Shown here piece after piece: positions 26,397-35,591 of a stretch of DNA of 64,000 nucleotides. Origin of the DNA: Pseudoalteromonas prydzensis (GTDB lineage Bacteria > Pseudomonadota > Gammaproteobacteria > Enterobacterales > Alteromonadaceae); assembly GCF_001661495.1 (NCBI RefSeq), contig NZ_BDDT01000002.1, positions 248,001 through 312,000 on the forward strand. Reading direction: 5' to 3'. Below the pieces are notes generated by a model. That model was not told the DNA's origin, ran no database searches, and saw nothing but the letters and a program-made list of their open reading frames with translations. How positions within the stretch are numbered: position 1 is the stretch's first letter; each line of letters starts with the position of its first letter. The position numbers were made by a program, and so were the translations under genes.

Positions 26397-28748
26397 ATGG
26401 CTGATAAAAAAGATCCCCGCTCTAGTAAAACTCCATCGAAACGCTCGGCCAATAAAGCCTCAACGACTGCGTCTAAGTCGGCGAAAAAAGCAGCGACTAG
26501 AAAGGCGCCGGCAAAAAATGTAAAAAAACGTGGCATTGGTCGTAAGATTTGGTCTATTTTTTGGAAACTTAGCTTAGCTGGCATTATTGCCATGGCGTTA
26601 TATTTAATTTATTTAGATGCAAAAATAACCCGTCAATTTGAAGGCAATAAATGGCAGCTACCTGCACAAGTCTATGCCAGAGCAATGGGTTTTTACCCAG
26701 GACAGTTTTTATCTAGCCAAGAAGTGGTGTGGGAACTTGATAGGCTAAATTATTCATCGGTAAATAAGCTTAGCCGCACCGGACAATATGTAAAAGCGGG
26801 TGATAGTATTAAAATCTTCCGTCGTGAATTTGAATTTTACGATGGCTTAGAGCAAGCACAAGTTATTGAGCTGCGTTTTGCGGGTCAGAAACTTGCCAGT
26901 ATTAAAGATAAATTTGGCAGGCGCTTAAATAGCGCTCGATTAGAGCCAGTACAAATTGCCCGTATTGGTAATGATTCCAAACAAGACCGTGAGTTTGTGC
27001 CGCTGGATAAGTTCCCGCCAATGCTAACAGATACATTATTAGTGGTTGAAGATCAGAATTTTTACCAGCACCATGGTGTATCGGTGTTTTCGATTATGCG
27101 TGCTCTATACAGCAATATTAAAGCAGGGCGCACTGTTCAAGGTGGCAGTACGTTAACGCAGCAACTAGCAAAAAATATTTATTTAACCCGTGACCGCACG
27201 CTGATCCGTAAATTCAATGAAGCATTGATCGCCTTGATTTTAGATTACCGCTATTCAAAAGATCAAATATTAGAAGCCTATCTAAACGAAGTATATCTTG
27301 GTCAATCGTATAACCAAGGTGTGCATGGCATGGGGTTGGCCTCTGAGTTTTACTTTTCTAAGCCAGTAGATGAGCTTGAGTATGATCAAATAGCGTTACT
27401 CGTTGCTATGGTCAAAGGCCCTTCATATTATAACCCACGCCGTTACCCTGAGCGTACTATGGAGCGTCGTGATTTAGTGCTGCGCTTAATGGTTGATAAT
27501 AAGTTAATTGATACTCGCGAATACCGTGCTGCACTAAAACGCCCAATTGACATTGCACCAATGAAAGACAGCTTACCTAAATCGTACCCTGGTTATTTAG
27601 AGCTGGTGGATCGTGAACTGAAAAAATTACTGCCAGACCAAGAAGTACTAGATGCTGGTGTGCGAGTATTTACTTATTTTGATCTACAAAAACAAGCCGC
27701 AATGGAAGAGGCAATTGAAAAAAGCCTACCGTATCTTGAAAAGCGCGCCACGACAGAGCAGCTTGAAGCAGCGATGATCTCAGTTAATGTTGAAAAGGGT
27801 GGGGTATCTGCACTGGTTGCAGGGCGCGATCCACGTTTCTTAGGATTTAACCGCGTTCTTGATACAAAACGTAATATAGGATCATTGGTTAAACCAGCGG
27901 TGTATTTAACTGCATTGGGTTTACCACACTATAATTTAGCGACGCTGCTAGATGACTCACCAGTGCAAGTGACTAATGAGCAAGGCAAAGTGTGGCAACC
28001 AGAAAATTTTGATCATCAATATCGCGGTATGATGCCGCTTTATAAAGCGTTTAGTAAAAGCATTAATATACCAGCGGTAAATCTGGGCTTAGATGTTGGG
28101 GTTGATAAAGTTGCTGATACACTGACTAAGCTTGGCGCAAAAGGTAATATTCCTCACTATCCATCACTACTGCTTGGTGCTGTTGAGATGTCGAGCTTTG
28201 ACGTTGCCCAACTTTATACCACTTTGGCGGCAGATGGTGAGTATCGCCAACTGACATCAATATCTGCATTAACCGACTCGGTAGGCAGTGTGCTATATCA
28301 GCATAATGTCAGCTCGCAGCCACGTTTTGATAAAGCCGCAGTGTATATGACTAAATATGCCATGAAACGGGTGACGAAAGACGGCACAGCTAAACGCTTA
28401 AATGCTCACTTTCCATCGATTCAACTAGCGGGTAAAACGGGCACCAGTAATGACTTACGTGATAGCTGGTATGCAGGTTTTGATCAAAATACAGTTACTG
28501 TTGCATGGCTTGGCCGTGATGATAATAAAAGCACCGGCTTAACAGGCAGCGTTGGCGCATTAGAAACCTATATTCGCTATCTCAAACCGCTTAACCCAGA
28601 GGCAATTGCTGATACCCGTCCACCTTCTATTCGTTGGGCGTTTATCGATGAACTAACCGGTAAACAAGCACCACCTGGTTGTGGCAAGGTTATTCAGCTA
28701 CCACTGAGGGCCACTGAATTTGAGCCAAGACCAAGTTGCCAACGCTGA
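26397..28748 (+). CDS. mrcB: Bifunctional penicillin-binding protein 1B
   Basis: Class A PBP that polymerises and cross-links peptidoglycan, 783 residues (E. coli 844). In order: a Lys/Ala-rich cytoplasmic tail (1-45), one membrane segment (IFWKLSLAGIIAMALYLIYL), the UB2H region, the glycosyltransferase motifs EDQNFYQHHGVS and GGSTLTQQLAKN, and the transpeptidase motifs SLVKP with the active Ser, SKSIN and KTGTS. It lacks most of the C-terminal extension of the enterobacterial enzyme. The outer-membrane activator LpoB is not in the window. Confidence 0.95.
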   Translation: MADKKDPRSSKTPSKRSANKASTTASKSAKKAATRKAPAKNVKKRGIGRKIWSIFWKLSLAGIIAMALYLIYLDAKITRQFEGNKWQLPAQVYARAMGFYPGQFLSSQEVVWELDRLNYSSVNKLSRTGQYVKAGDSIKIFRREFEFYDGLEQAQVIELRFAGQKLASIKDKFGRRLNSARLEPVQIARIGNDSKQDREFVPLDKFPPMLTDTLLVVEDQNFYQHHGVSVFSIMRALYSNIKAGRTVQGGSTLTQQLAKNIYLTRDRTLIRKFNEALIALILDYRYSKDQILEAYLNEVYLGQSYNQGVHGMGLASEFYFSKPVDELEYDQIALLVAMVKGPSYYNPRRYPERTMERRDLVLRLMVDNKLIDTREYRAALKRPIDIAPMKDSLPKSYPGYLELVDRELKKLLPDQEVLDAGVRVFTYFDLQKQAAMEEAIEKSLPYLEKRATTEQLEAAMISVNVEKGGVSALVAGRDPRFLGFNRVLDTKRNIGSLVKPAVYLTALGLPHYNLATLLDDSPVQVTNEQGKVWQPENFDHQYRGMMPLYKAFSKSINIPAVNLGLDVGVDKVADTLTKLGAKGNIPHYPSLLLGAVEMSSFDVAQLYTTLAADGEYRQLTSISALTDSVGSVLYQHNVSSQPRFDKAAVYMTKYAMKRVTKDGTAKRLNAHFPSIQLAGKTGTSNDLRDSWYAGFDQNTVTVAWLGRDDNKSTGLTGSVGALETYIRYLKPLNPEAIADTRPPSIRWAFIDELTGKQAPPGCGKVIQLPLRATEFEPRPSCQR

Positions 28749-28817
28749 GTGTGTTGAAACGGCTTATAAAACGAACACGCTAATTTAGGAGGGTGTTCGT
28801 TTCACAAGTAAGCAGGG

Positions 28818-30659
28818 TTAGGATTTAAAAAACTTCATTGCACTGCTTAGTTGCTCAGACAGCTGGCTGATTTTTCTGGTATCTACAGAGCTTGAATGTG
28901 CGGAGTTTTGTGTTTTCAACGCTAAGGCGCTGATCTGTTGTGAGTCTTTTAAAACTTGGCTGGTGGCAATAGATTGTGACTGTACCCGCTGAGCAATCAA
29001 TTTACCTTGTTGTGTTATTTCTTGCATACTCTGTTGCGCATTTTGCAGTACGCTACTTGTACTGTTAGCTGACTGCACACAATGCACCATTTTATCCACG
29101 CTTGAACGCATTTTTTGTTGGGTATCGTCAGATGCTTGCTGTAATGAGCTAATGATTTGGTGGATTTCTTGGGTTTGTAATTGAGTTCGCTGCGCTAGGG
29201 TTCTAACTTCGTCCGCTACTACCGCAAAACCACGACCTTGCTCACCCGCACGTGCAGCTTCAATTGCAGCATTAAGTGCTAATAAGTTGGTTTGATCGGC
29301 TATTTCACTGATCCCTTTGCTGACTTTACTGATATTTTGACTGTCTTTAGCTAAGCGATCTAAAGCTTGTTGATTGTCACCAAATTCAATTTGTAAATCG
29401 TGCATATACTCAGCAAGCTCCATTGTGTTATGTGAACTTGCTAAGACGTGCTCTGCAGCTGCTTGCGCAATCAGCATGGCTTGGCTTGCTGCGTCTTCGA
29501 CAGTATGTGCGTTATCAGCCATTTCGCTTAAGGCGCTATGAATAGTATTGACGCGATTTTGTTGTTCATTGACGTCAAGGTTCGTCTGATGGCTTGCTTG
29601 TTCAAGAGAGGTTATTGATCGACTCAAATCGAATGTTGTTTGATTAACTTGTGCAAGTAAACCTTTAAATGCGCAGAGTAACGCATTGTACCTATTAGTA
29701 ATTATACTCATTTCATCACTACCTACAGTTTCTAACTTGGCATTCAAATTACCATTTGCAGCATGCTCTGCTGCGCGAGCGAAGCGGCTGATGCCGTCTA
29801 CCACCGCAAAGTAAAAACCAATTAATAAGTAACAGGCGCTGAGCAAACTGAATAAAGAAGCAAGCAGTACGGTATTTCTGATCCATAGTTGTTTTTGCAA
29901 CTTTTGGTTAATTAGCAGCTCTAACATTGGCACACTAATATCGATCAATTGACGTATGTCATTGATAACTAAGACATGTAATTGTGTGAATTCAGGCTCG
30001 CTTAATGCCAGTTCATCGGGTTCGAGCATGTTTTTATCAATACTGGTCTTAAAGTTATTGATAGTGTGTTCAAGTTTACTGAGCAGTGGTGTGATTTTAG
30101 CGCTGACTTGTTCACTGCCATCTGTCGCAACTTGTAAGATGGTGCGAACATTTGCTAGGTATTGTGGCAATGACTTAGATAAGTTAGATAGGTTAATAAA
30201 TGTTTCTGGTGTAAATGATTGGCGCTTTAATACAGTATCGGCACTTCGTTTTGTTAAATGTATTTGTGTAATTAAAGCTGGCAGAGGTGAGACTAATGTA
30301 CGATTTAAATAAGCGCTCGCTAACTGTTCATCTATTGCTAACCTTGAGGCTATAGATATACGCTCTAATGCTTCGTTAGAATCAGCATCTGTGACCGAGT
30401 AGCCATATGAACGGGCAATAGCAGCATTGTTATCTGTACGTGAATTCAAAAAGTTATCGAGTAAAGCATTGTAGCTTTGCAAGCCATGGCGTTTAGATTG
30501 AGATATCTCAATGCTATTAGTAAGTAAAGATAATAAAAAAAATAAACTAACGCTTAAAGGGACTAATAAAATACCAAACACTAAACTAATTTTGGTTTTA
30601 TATTTTAGGTTTGCCATCAAATTGATAGCGGGCGAAGTAATGTGTCTTAATCCTGACAT
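28818..30659 (-). CDS. Methyl-accepting chemotaxis protein
   Basis: Transmembrane chemoreceptor of 613 residues. There is one membrane segment near residues 24-48, a periplasmic helical sensor domain of about 200 residues, a second membrane segment near 262-285, HAMP ([20 protein letters not shown]) and a signalling domain. The hairpin tip [20 protein letters not shown] is the MCP signature. No CheR-binding pentapeptide is at the C-terminus (it ends SSAMKFFKS). The ligand is unknown. It is a single gene with its own transcription, convergent with mrcB. Confidence 0.94.
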   Translation of the reverse strand: MSGLRHITSPAINLMANLKYKTKISLVFGILLVPLSVSLFFLLSLLTNSIEISQSKRHGLQSYNALLDNFLNSRTDNNAAIARSYGYSVTDADSNEALERISIASRLAIDEQLASAYLNRTLVSPLPALITQIHLTKRSADTVLKRQSFTPETFINLSNLSKSLPQYLANVRTILQVATDGSEQVSAKITPLLSKLEHTINNFKTSIDKNMLEPDELALSEPEFTQLHVLVINDIRQLIDISVPMLELLINQKLQKQLWIRNTVLLASLFSLLSACYLLIGFYFAVVDGISRFARAAEHAANGNLNAKLETVGSDEMSIITNRYNALLCAFKGLLAQVNQTTFDLSRSITSLEQASHQTNLDVNEQQNRVNTIHSALSEMADNAHTVEDAASQAMLIAQAAAEHVLASSHNTMELAEYMHDLQIEFGDNQQALDRLAKDSQNISKVSKGISEIADQTNLLALNAAIEAARAGEQGRGFAVVADEVRTLAQRTQLQTQEIHQIISSLQQASDDTQQKMRSSVDKMVHCVQSANSTSSVLQNAQQSMQEITQQGKLIAQRVQSQSIATSQVLKDSQQISALALKTQNSAHSSSVDTRKISQLSEQLSSAMKFFKS

Positions 30660-30744
30660 AGAGATCTCATGATGGCTTAGCTATTAATACTTTTAACTAA
30701 GACCGCGTATCTTTGTAATGTCATTCATTGATATGAGAGCAGCC

Positions 30745-30773
30745 ATAAAAAAAGCCCTTGCGGGCTTTTTTAT
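30745..30773 (-). terminator. Terminator of hemL
   Basis: ATAAAAAAAGCCC and GGGCTTTTTTAT pair around a 4-base loop, 17 bp beyond the hemL stop on the minus strand. Confidence 0.9.
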
Positions 30774-30789
30774 TGCATAAATTTACAAC

Positions 30790-32070
30790 TTAAAGCTTAG
30801 CAAACGCGCGCTCAGCGGCGGCGATAGTGTCGGCGATTTCTTGCTCTGAGTGCTCCGAGCAAACAAAGCCAGCTTCAAATGCTGATGGCGCTAAATACAC
30901 GCCTTCTTCAAGCATCAAGTGGAAGAACTTTTTAAAGCGCTCTAAATCACATTGCGTTGCTTGTTGGTAAGTGGTTACTTTATCTTGTTCAGTAAAGAAG
31001 AAACCATACATGCCACCGGCGTAGTTTGTGGTCAGTGGGATGTCCGCTTTTTTAGCAGCGGCTTCAAAGCCCTCACAAATTGCTTTACTTTTCGCTTCAA
31101 GCTCAGCGTGTAGGCCATCAACACATAAAAGTTCAAGTGCCTTTAAGCCTGCCGCCATAGCAATTGGGTTACCAGATAGGGTACCAGCCTGATAAACAGG
31201 GCCTACAGGTGCAATGTAATCCATGATCTCAGTTTTACCACCAAAGGCACCCACTGGCATACCACCGCCAATCACTTTACCTAAACAAGTTAAGTCAGGG
31301 GTGATGTTGTAATAAGCTTGTGCGCCACCTAATGCTACGCGAAAACCGGTCATGACTTCGTCAAAAATAAGCACTGATTTGTACTCATCACATACCGCGC
31401 GCAGGCCTTCTAAAAACCCAGGTACAGGTGGAATACAGTTCATGTTACCAGCAACCGGCTCTACGATAATACAGGCGATTTCGTCGGCATATTTAGCAAA
31501 AATAGCTTTTACTTCATCAAGGTTATTAAACGATACCGTTAAGGTATGTTTAGCAAAATCTTCTGGAATACCCGGTGAGTTTGGTACACCCATTGTTAGT
31601 GCGCCTGAACCTGCTTTTACTAACAATGAATCTGCGTGACCGTGGTAACAGCCTTCAAATTTAAGTATTTTGTCACGTCCAGTAAAACCACGTGCTAAAC
31701 GGATTGCGCTCATTGTTGCTTCAGTACCTGAGCTTACCATGCGTACTTTTTCGATTGATGGCACTAGCTGTTTTACTTTTTCAGCCATGAAAATTTCAGT
31801 TTCAGTTGGTGCGCCATAGCTTAGGCCGTTTTCTACCGCATCAAGTACCGCTTGTTTAATGGCTGGATGGTTATGACCCATGATCATAGGTCCCCATGAA
31901 CCCACATAATCGATATAACGGTTGCCATCGGCATCAAAGGTAAATGGGCCTTGTGCTTTTGTAATAAACAGTGGCGTGCCGCCAACGCCATTAAAGGCAC
32001 GTACCGGTGAGTTTACGCCGCCTGGGATAGACGCTTGGGCGCGGGCAAATAAATCTTGGCTGATTGTCAT
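30790..32070 (-). CDS. hemL: Glutamate-1-semialdehyde 2,1-aminomutase
   Basis: PLP enzyme that makes 5-aminolevulinate for haem, 426 residues, the normal length. The PLP lysine is in [18 protein letters not shown] near 265, with the metal-free aminotransferase core FDEVMTGFR before it. [20 protein letters not shown] is the typical N-terminus, so the start is the ATG at 32070. A longer frame to 32166 would run over the 3' end of pyrB and is rejected. hemJ is 1.2 kb upstream, so two haem genes are close. Confidence 0.97.
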   Translation of the reverse strand: MTISQDLFARAQASIPGGVNSPVRAFNGVGGTPLFITKAQGPFTFDADGNRYIDYVGSWGPMIMGHNHPAIKQAVLDAVENGLSYGAPTETEIFMAEKVKQLVPSIEKVRMVSSGTEATMSAIRLARGFTGRDKILKFEGCYHGHADSLLVKAGSGALTMGVPNSPGIPEDFAKHTLTVSFNNLDEVKAIFAKYADEIACIIVEPVAGNMNCIPPVPGFLEGLRAVCDEYKSVLIFDEVMTGFRVALGGAQAYYNITPDLTCLGKVIGGGMPVGAFGGKTEIMDYIAPVGPVYQAGTLSGNPIAMAAGLKALELLCVDGLHAELEAKSKAICEGFEAAAKKADIPLTTNYAGGMYGFFFTEQDKVTTYQQATQCDLERFKKFFHLMLEEGVYLAPSAFEAGFVCSEHSEQEIADTIAAAERAFAKL

Positions 32071-32098
32071 AAAAAATCCTATTAATTGTACTGGTAGA

Positions 32099-33115
32099 TT
32101 AACTATCGCGTTTACGGCTAAACCATGGCACAGCGACTTCATATTGCTCAACTTTGTCGGCAACATCTAAGGTCAATGCAAATAGTGCCATACGAATTAG
32201 CACGCCATTTTGTACTTGGCGGAAGATAGCTAAGTTATCGTTACTATTTAAATCGTTATCGAGTTCATTGGCTTCCATGCGGCTGTCGCGAGGCAATGGA
32301 TGCATTAATACTGAGTTTGGTTTGCAGTGAGCATTGTAAATTGATTGGCTGATCCGAAAACCGCCACGGTATTTATTGGCTTCTTCTTGCGAAGGAAAAC
32401 GTTCTTCTTGAATGCGGGTTTGATAGACGATATCGGCGGCTAAGTTGCCTTCCATTTTATCGACGATTTCAATTTTATGACCTGCATTATCAACGGCATC
32501 CAAAATATAGCTGGGCATTTGTAAGCCATCTGGTGCCACCATTGAGAACTTTATATCTTTGTAATGACACAGTAATTTTGATAGTGAATGTACAGTGCGG
32601 CCATACTTTAAATCACCGACAAGGGCGATGTGCATGCCATCAATACCTTGCTCAAACCGGTTTAGCTCTCTTTCGATAGTTAATAAATCCAGTAATGCTT
32701 GGGTTGGATGCTCATTCGGGCCGTCGCCGCCGTTGATCACAGGTACCGAGCAGCCAGTAGCAAATTCAGCCACTGAACCTGCATCAGGGTGGCGCATCGC
32801 GACAGCATCTGCGTACGCTGAAATAACGCGCGCAGTATCGTATAACGATTCGCCTTTCGCAAGTGCAGAGCTTTGCATACCTGTGGTTTCACGGACTAGG
32901 CCGCCTAGTAAATTAAAGGCGGTGCCAAAACTGACACGGGTACGGGTACTTGGCTCAAAGAATAGGTTTGCTAAGATCGCGCCTTCTAACACATTGGTGC
33001 GCTTTTGCTTTTTAGCATATGGCTCCATTTTTTTGGCTACTGCAAAAATACGTTCAATACAGTCGCGGTCGAGCTGATTGACAGAAAGAATATTTTCACC
33101 TTGGAAACTTAACAT
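32099..33115 (-). CDS. pyrB: Aspartate carbamoyltransferase catalytic chain
   Basis: Pyrimidine synthesis enzyme joining carbamoyl phosphate and aspartate, 338 residues. The carbamoyl-phosphate loop [13 protein letters not shown], the [12 protein letters not shown] motif and [15 protein letters not shown] are intact. The start is the ATG at 33115 ([10 protein letters not shown]) with AGGAATAAC upstream. It is about 27 residues longer than the E. coli chain at the C-terminus ([20 protein letters not shown]), and no regulatory pyrI follows; hemL comes next after 28 bp. No pyrimidine attenuator was seen upstream. Confidence 0.94.
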   Translation of the reverse strand: MLSFQGENILSVNQLDRDCIERIFAVAKKMEPYAKKQKRTNVLEGAILANLFFEPSTRTRVSFGTAFNLLGGLVRETTGMQSSALAKGESLYDTARVISAYADAVAMRHPDAGSVAEFATGCSVPVINGGDGPNEHPTQALLDLLTIERELNRFEQGIDGMHIALVGDLKYGRTVHSLSKLLCHYKDIKFSMVAPDGLQMPSYILDAVDNAGHKIEIVDKMEGNLAADIVYQTRIQEERFPSQEEANKYRGGFRISQSIYNAHCKPNSVLMHPLPRDSRMEANELDNDLNSNDNLAIFRQVQNGVLIRMALFALTLDVADKVEQYEVAVPWFSRKRDS

Positions 33116-33186
33116 TGGGGTTATTCCTATCACATTGAAAAGGGGCGCGACCAACCATCAAAGATGGGCACGCAATCGCGCGATAT

Positions 33187-33242
33187 TATACCCAAACCAC
33201 CTCAAGATGCGAGTTTCTGCTTTTTTAGGTGGTTTGGGTATA
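33187..33242. repeat. Palindromic element between pyrB and hemJ
   Basis: TATACCCAAACCACCT and AGGTGGTTTGGGTATA are perfect 16-bp inverted repeats around 24 bases. It lies 9 bp from the hemJ stop and 72 bp from the pyrB start. The form resembles REP-like elements and could serve as the hemJ 3' hairpin. Confidence 0.75.
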
Positions 33243-33251
33243 CAGCAAATT

Positions 33252-33686
33252 TTATAAACTGGGTTTAGTTACGGCTAAAAATATAATCACTAAAAGGAGT
33301 AACACTGGTAACTCATTAAAAATGCGATAAAAACGATGGCTACGGGTATTTCGGTCATGTTTAAAATCAGCCAACAACTTAAAACAAAAGCCGTGATACA
33401 GATATAAAATAATCACTAATACCAGTTTATAGTGCAGCCACATGCTGTGTTTGAACCACTCACGGCCGTATTCCATAATGGTTAATACACCAAATACCGC
33501 GGTAAGTATTGCAAAAGGAGTAACAAAATACAGTAACCGGCGCTCCATTACTTTGAGCATTGAATTACATGATTTCTCTTCACTCATGGCATGATAAACA
33601 AACAGTCTTGGCAGATAAAAAATGCCTGCAAACCAGGCAATCATAAAAAAGATATGTAGGGCTTTGTAGACCAGTAGCGCGCTCAT
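33252..33686 (-). CDS. hemJ: Protoporphyrinogen oxidase HemJ
   Basis: Four-helix membrane protein of the UPF0093/HemJ family, 144 residues, which oxidises protoporphyrinogen IX in bacteria without HemG or HemY. The conserved first-helix HIFFMIAWFAGIFYLPRLFVYH and the WLHYKLVLVIILYLYHGF block carry the family's His and Arg residues. It lies 20 bp downstream of the ClC gene on the same strand and close to hemL, in line with a haem role. Confidence 0.92.
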   Translation of the reverse strand: MSALLVYKALHIFFMIAWFAGIFYLPRLFVYHAMSEEKSCNSMLKVMERRLLYFVTPFAILTAVFGVLTIMEYGREWFKHSMWLHYKLVLVIILYLYHGFCFKLLADFKHDRNTRSHRFYRIFNELPVLLLLVIIFLAVTKPSL

Positions 33687-33706
33687 AATGTTCTCTATTG
33701 GGTTAG

Positions 33707-35389
33707 TTAAAGTAAACTATTACGTATGGTGAGGATATGGCGGATCTGATCCCAGCGCATAATTCCCATAATTTGTTGATTATCGAGTAAGTTATAAATA
33801 TATACAGCGCCACTGCGTTTATCTTTTAGTATATCAAACGCATCGGCAAGGGTTGCTTGGCTGCTGATCCCTTGCAGGCTGATATAGTTTATAGCGATGT
33901 TTTGATCCGACATTAAACTTAAATCATATTCCGCGAGTCGGTAGCCATTTTCAGCATCATAAACAATCAGTGGGGTTTGGCTATCCACCGCATTTAAGGT
34001 ACTTTCGATTTGTTGTTTATCATCTGAATACAGTAGTTTAAAGTTTTCATCCATTTCGTCCATTACTCCCACCTTTTGCAAGGCTTCGGTCGCTGGCGAT
34101 ACTTGGTAACTTAAGCCTTGAAAGTCCAGTTGCTGTAAAAATATTGAGCGATTACCAAATATTTGTAACGCAGTAACATAGGCGGTTGTAATAACCAGCA
34201 TAGCTGGGACGATGATCTCTTGGCTTGAGGTAAGCTCCATTACCGTCGTTAACGCAGCAAGCGGAGCATGTAAGGTGGCAGCAAGTAACCCCGCCATTCC
34301 TAATACGCTGTAGGTGCCCGCTATATCAACTCCAGGGCTAATAAATTGTGCAAAAAATGCCATTAAGGTGCCCATTAGTACCCCGAGCCCGATCACAGGA
34401 CCAATAATGCCACCGGGAATACCTAAACCAATAGCAAATAGGGTGGCGAGTAATTTAGCGATTAAAATAGTGGTAAGCAGTTGAACATCTTCAGGTGTTT
34501 CTACGGCGAGTGTTATTGCACTCATCCCCGACCCCATCGCTTGGGGTACTAAATAAGCGATGCCGCCGGCAATGAGACCTGCTAATAACAGTCGTGGGAA
34601 CATACTTAAGGGTTTAAAAGTTCGAATGATCAACATTAAATTTTGGTTAAATGCATAGGCTACAGCGCCAAGTGCGATACCAAATAGGATTAAAAATGGA
34701 TAGTGCCAACCGCTAAGGGTGGTGATGGTAATAAGCTCTAATTCAGAGGCATTACCAAATACGAATTGAGTAGCCAAAGCACCGGTAACAGCAGCAAGCA
34801 TAATAGGCACAAAGATATGCACTTTGTACTCACGCATCACGACTTCCATCACAAAAATTACCGCCGCTAATGGGGTGTTAAATGAGGCTGCAATGCCCGC
34901 TGCAACCCCACAACCACTTAGGGTTCGCATAGCGTTGTAAGGTAAATGCAGTTTATCGGCTAAGATACTTGCGCCGGTTGCACCCATATGCACGGATGGT
35001 CCTTCACGGCCGACAGAAAAACCACTGATCAATGCTAATGCACCACCAACAAATTGATTAACTGTGTTATACAACGGCATTTGTCCATAATGGCTTTTAA
35101 TTCGATGAATAACGAATGGAATACCTAATCGATAATGTTTAAAACCAGTGAAAGCCGCAAACAGAGCAATTAAAAAGGCTGCAATAATAGGCATTAACAC
35201 CCGTTCAAGAGGCGGTAAAGTGGTGAAGTCGTCAGGGTTATCAAGGAACAAGCCTTGAAAAAATAGAATGGTTAAACGAAATAGAATGATCAAAAACGCC
35301 GCAATTAATCCAGCACTTACGCCAAGTAAGCACAATTGCACCGATGTTTTTGGCTTTGCCAAGCGACGCCTAAGCGTTTCAAGCCACAT
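33707..35389 (-). CDS. ClC-family chloride channel/antiporter with CBS-like tail
   Basis: Integral membrane anion transporter, 560 residues: about 18 membrane helices (1-430) and a cytoplasmic tail that resembles one or two CBS domains. The gating Glu motif GREGPSVHMG is intact and GIPGGIIGPVIGLG is the third pore motif. The first pore motif, usually GSGIP, reads YRLGIP, so the serine that coordinates chloride in E. coli ClcA is not conserved; substrate preference may differ. Its place near hemL and erpA matches clcA in enterobacteria, but I do not assign that symbol. Confidence 0.88.
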   Translation of the reverse strand: MWLETLRRRLAKPKTSVQLCLLGVSAGLIAAFLIILFRLTILFFQGLFLDNPDDFTTLPPLERVLMPIIAAFLIALFAAFTGFKHYRLGIPFVIHRIKSHYGQMPLYNTVNQFVGGALALISGFSVGREGPSVHMGATGASILADKLHLPYNAMRTLSGCGVAAGIAASFNTPLAAVIFVMEVVMREYKVHIFVPIMLAAVTGALATQFVFGNASELELITITTLSGWHYPFLILFGIALGAVAYAFNQNLMLIIRTFKPLSMFPRLLLAGLIAGGIAYLVPQAMGSGMSAITLAVETPEDVQLLTTILIAKLLATLFAIGLGIPGGIIGPVIGLGVLMGTLMAFFAQFISPGVDIAGTYSVLGMAGLLAATLHAPLAALTTVMELTSSQEIIVPAMLVITTAYVTALQIFGNRSIFLQQLDFQGLSYQVSPATEALQKVGVMDEMDENFKLLYSDDKQQIESTLNAVDSQTPLIVYDAENGYRLAEYDLSLMSDQNIAINYISLQGISSQATLADAFDILKDKRSGAVYIYNLLDNQQIMGIMRWDQIRHILTIRNSLL

Positions 35390-35591
35390 GCTTTATTCCT
35401 CGCCACCTATTCCAGTGGGCAGTTTATCAAAAGTGTCACAGTAAGTCCTTTTGATTTTCATTTAGAGTTTAATTTAAATCAAATCGATACCAGTTAGTTA
35501 GGTTGCTGTACGCAATACCGATGGCAATGTATTAAAAAGCACTAACGAATGCTATTGCCAAAATCAACTGGGCTTTTTTAGTGGCTGAGGG
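35390..35591. other. Spacer between ClC and MHYT-GGDEF genes
   Basis: 202 bp between two minus-strand genes. AAAGC..GCTTTTTTAG near 35536-35581 may form the terminator of the MHYT gene. Nothing else is recognised. Confidence 0.35.
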
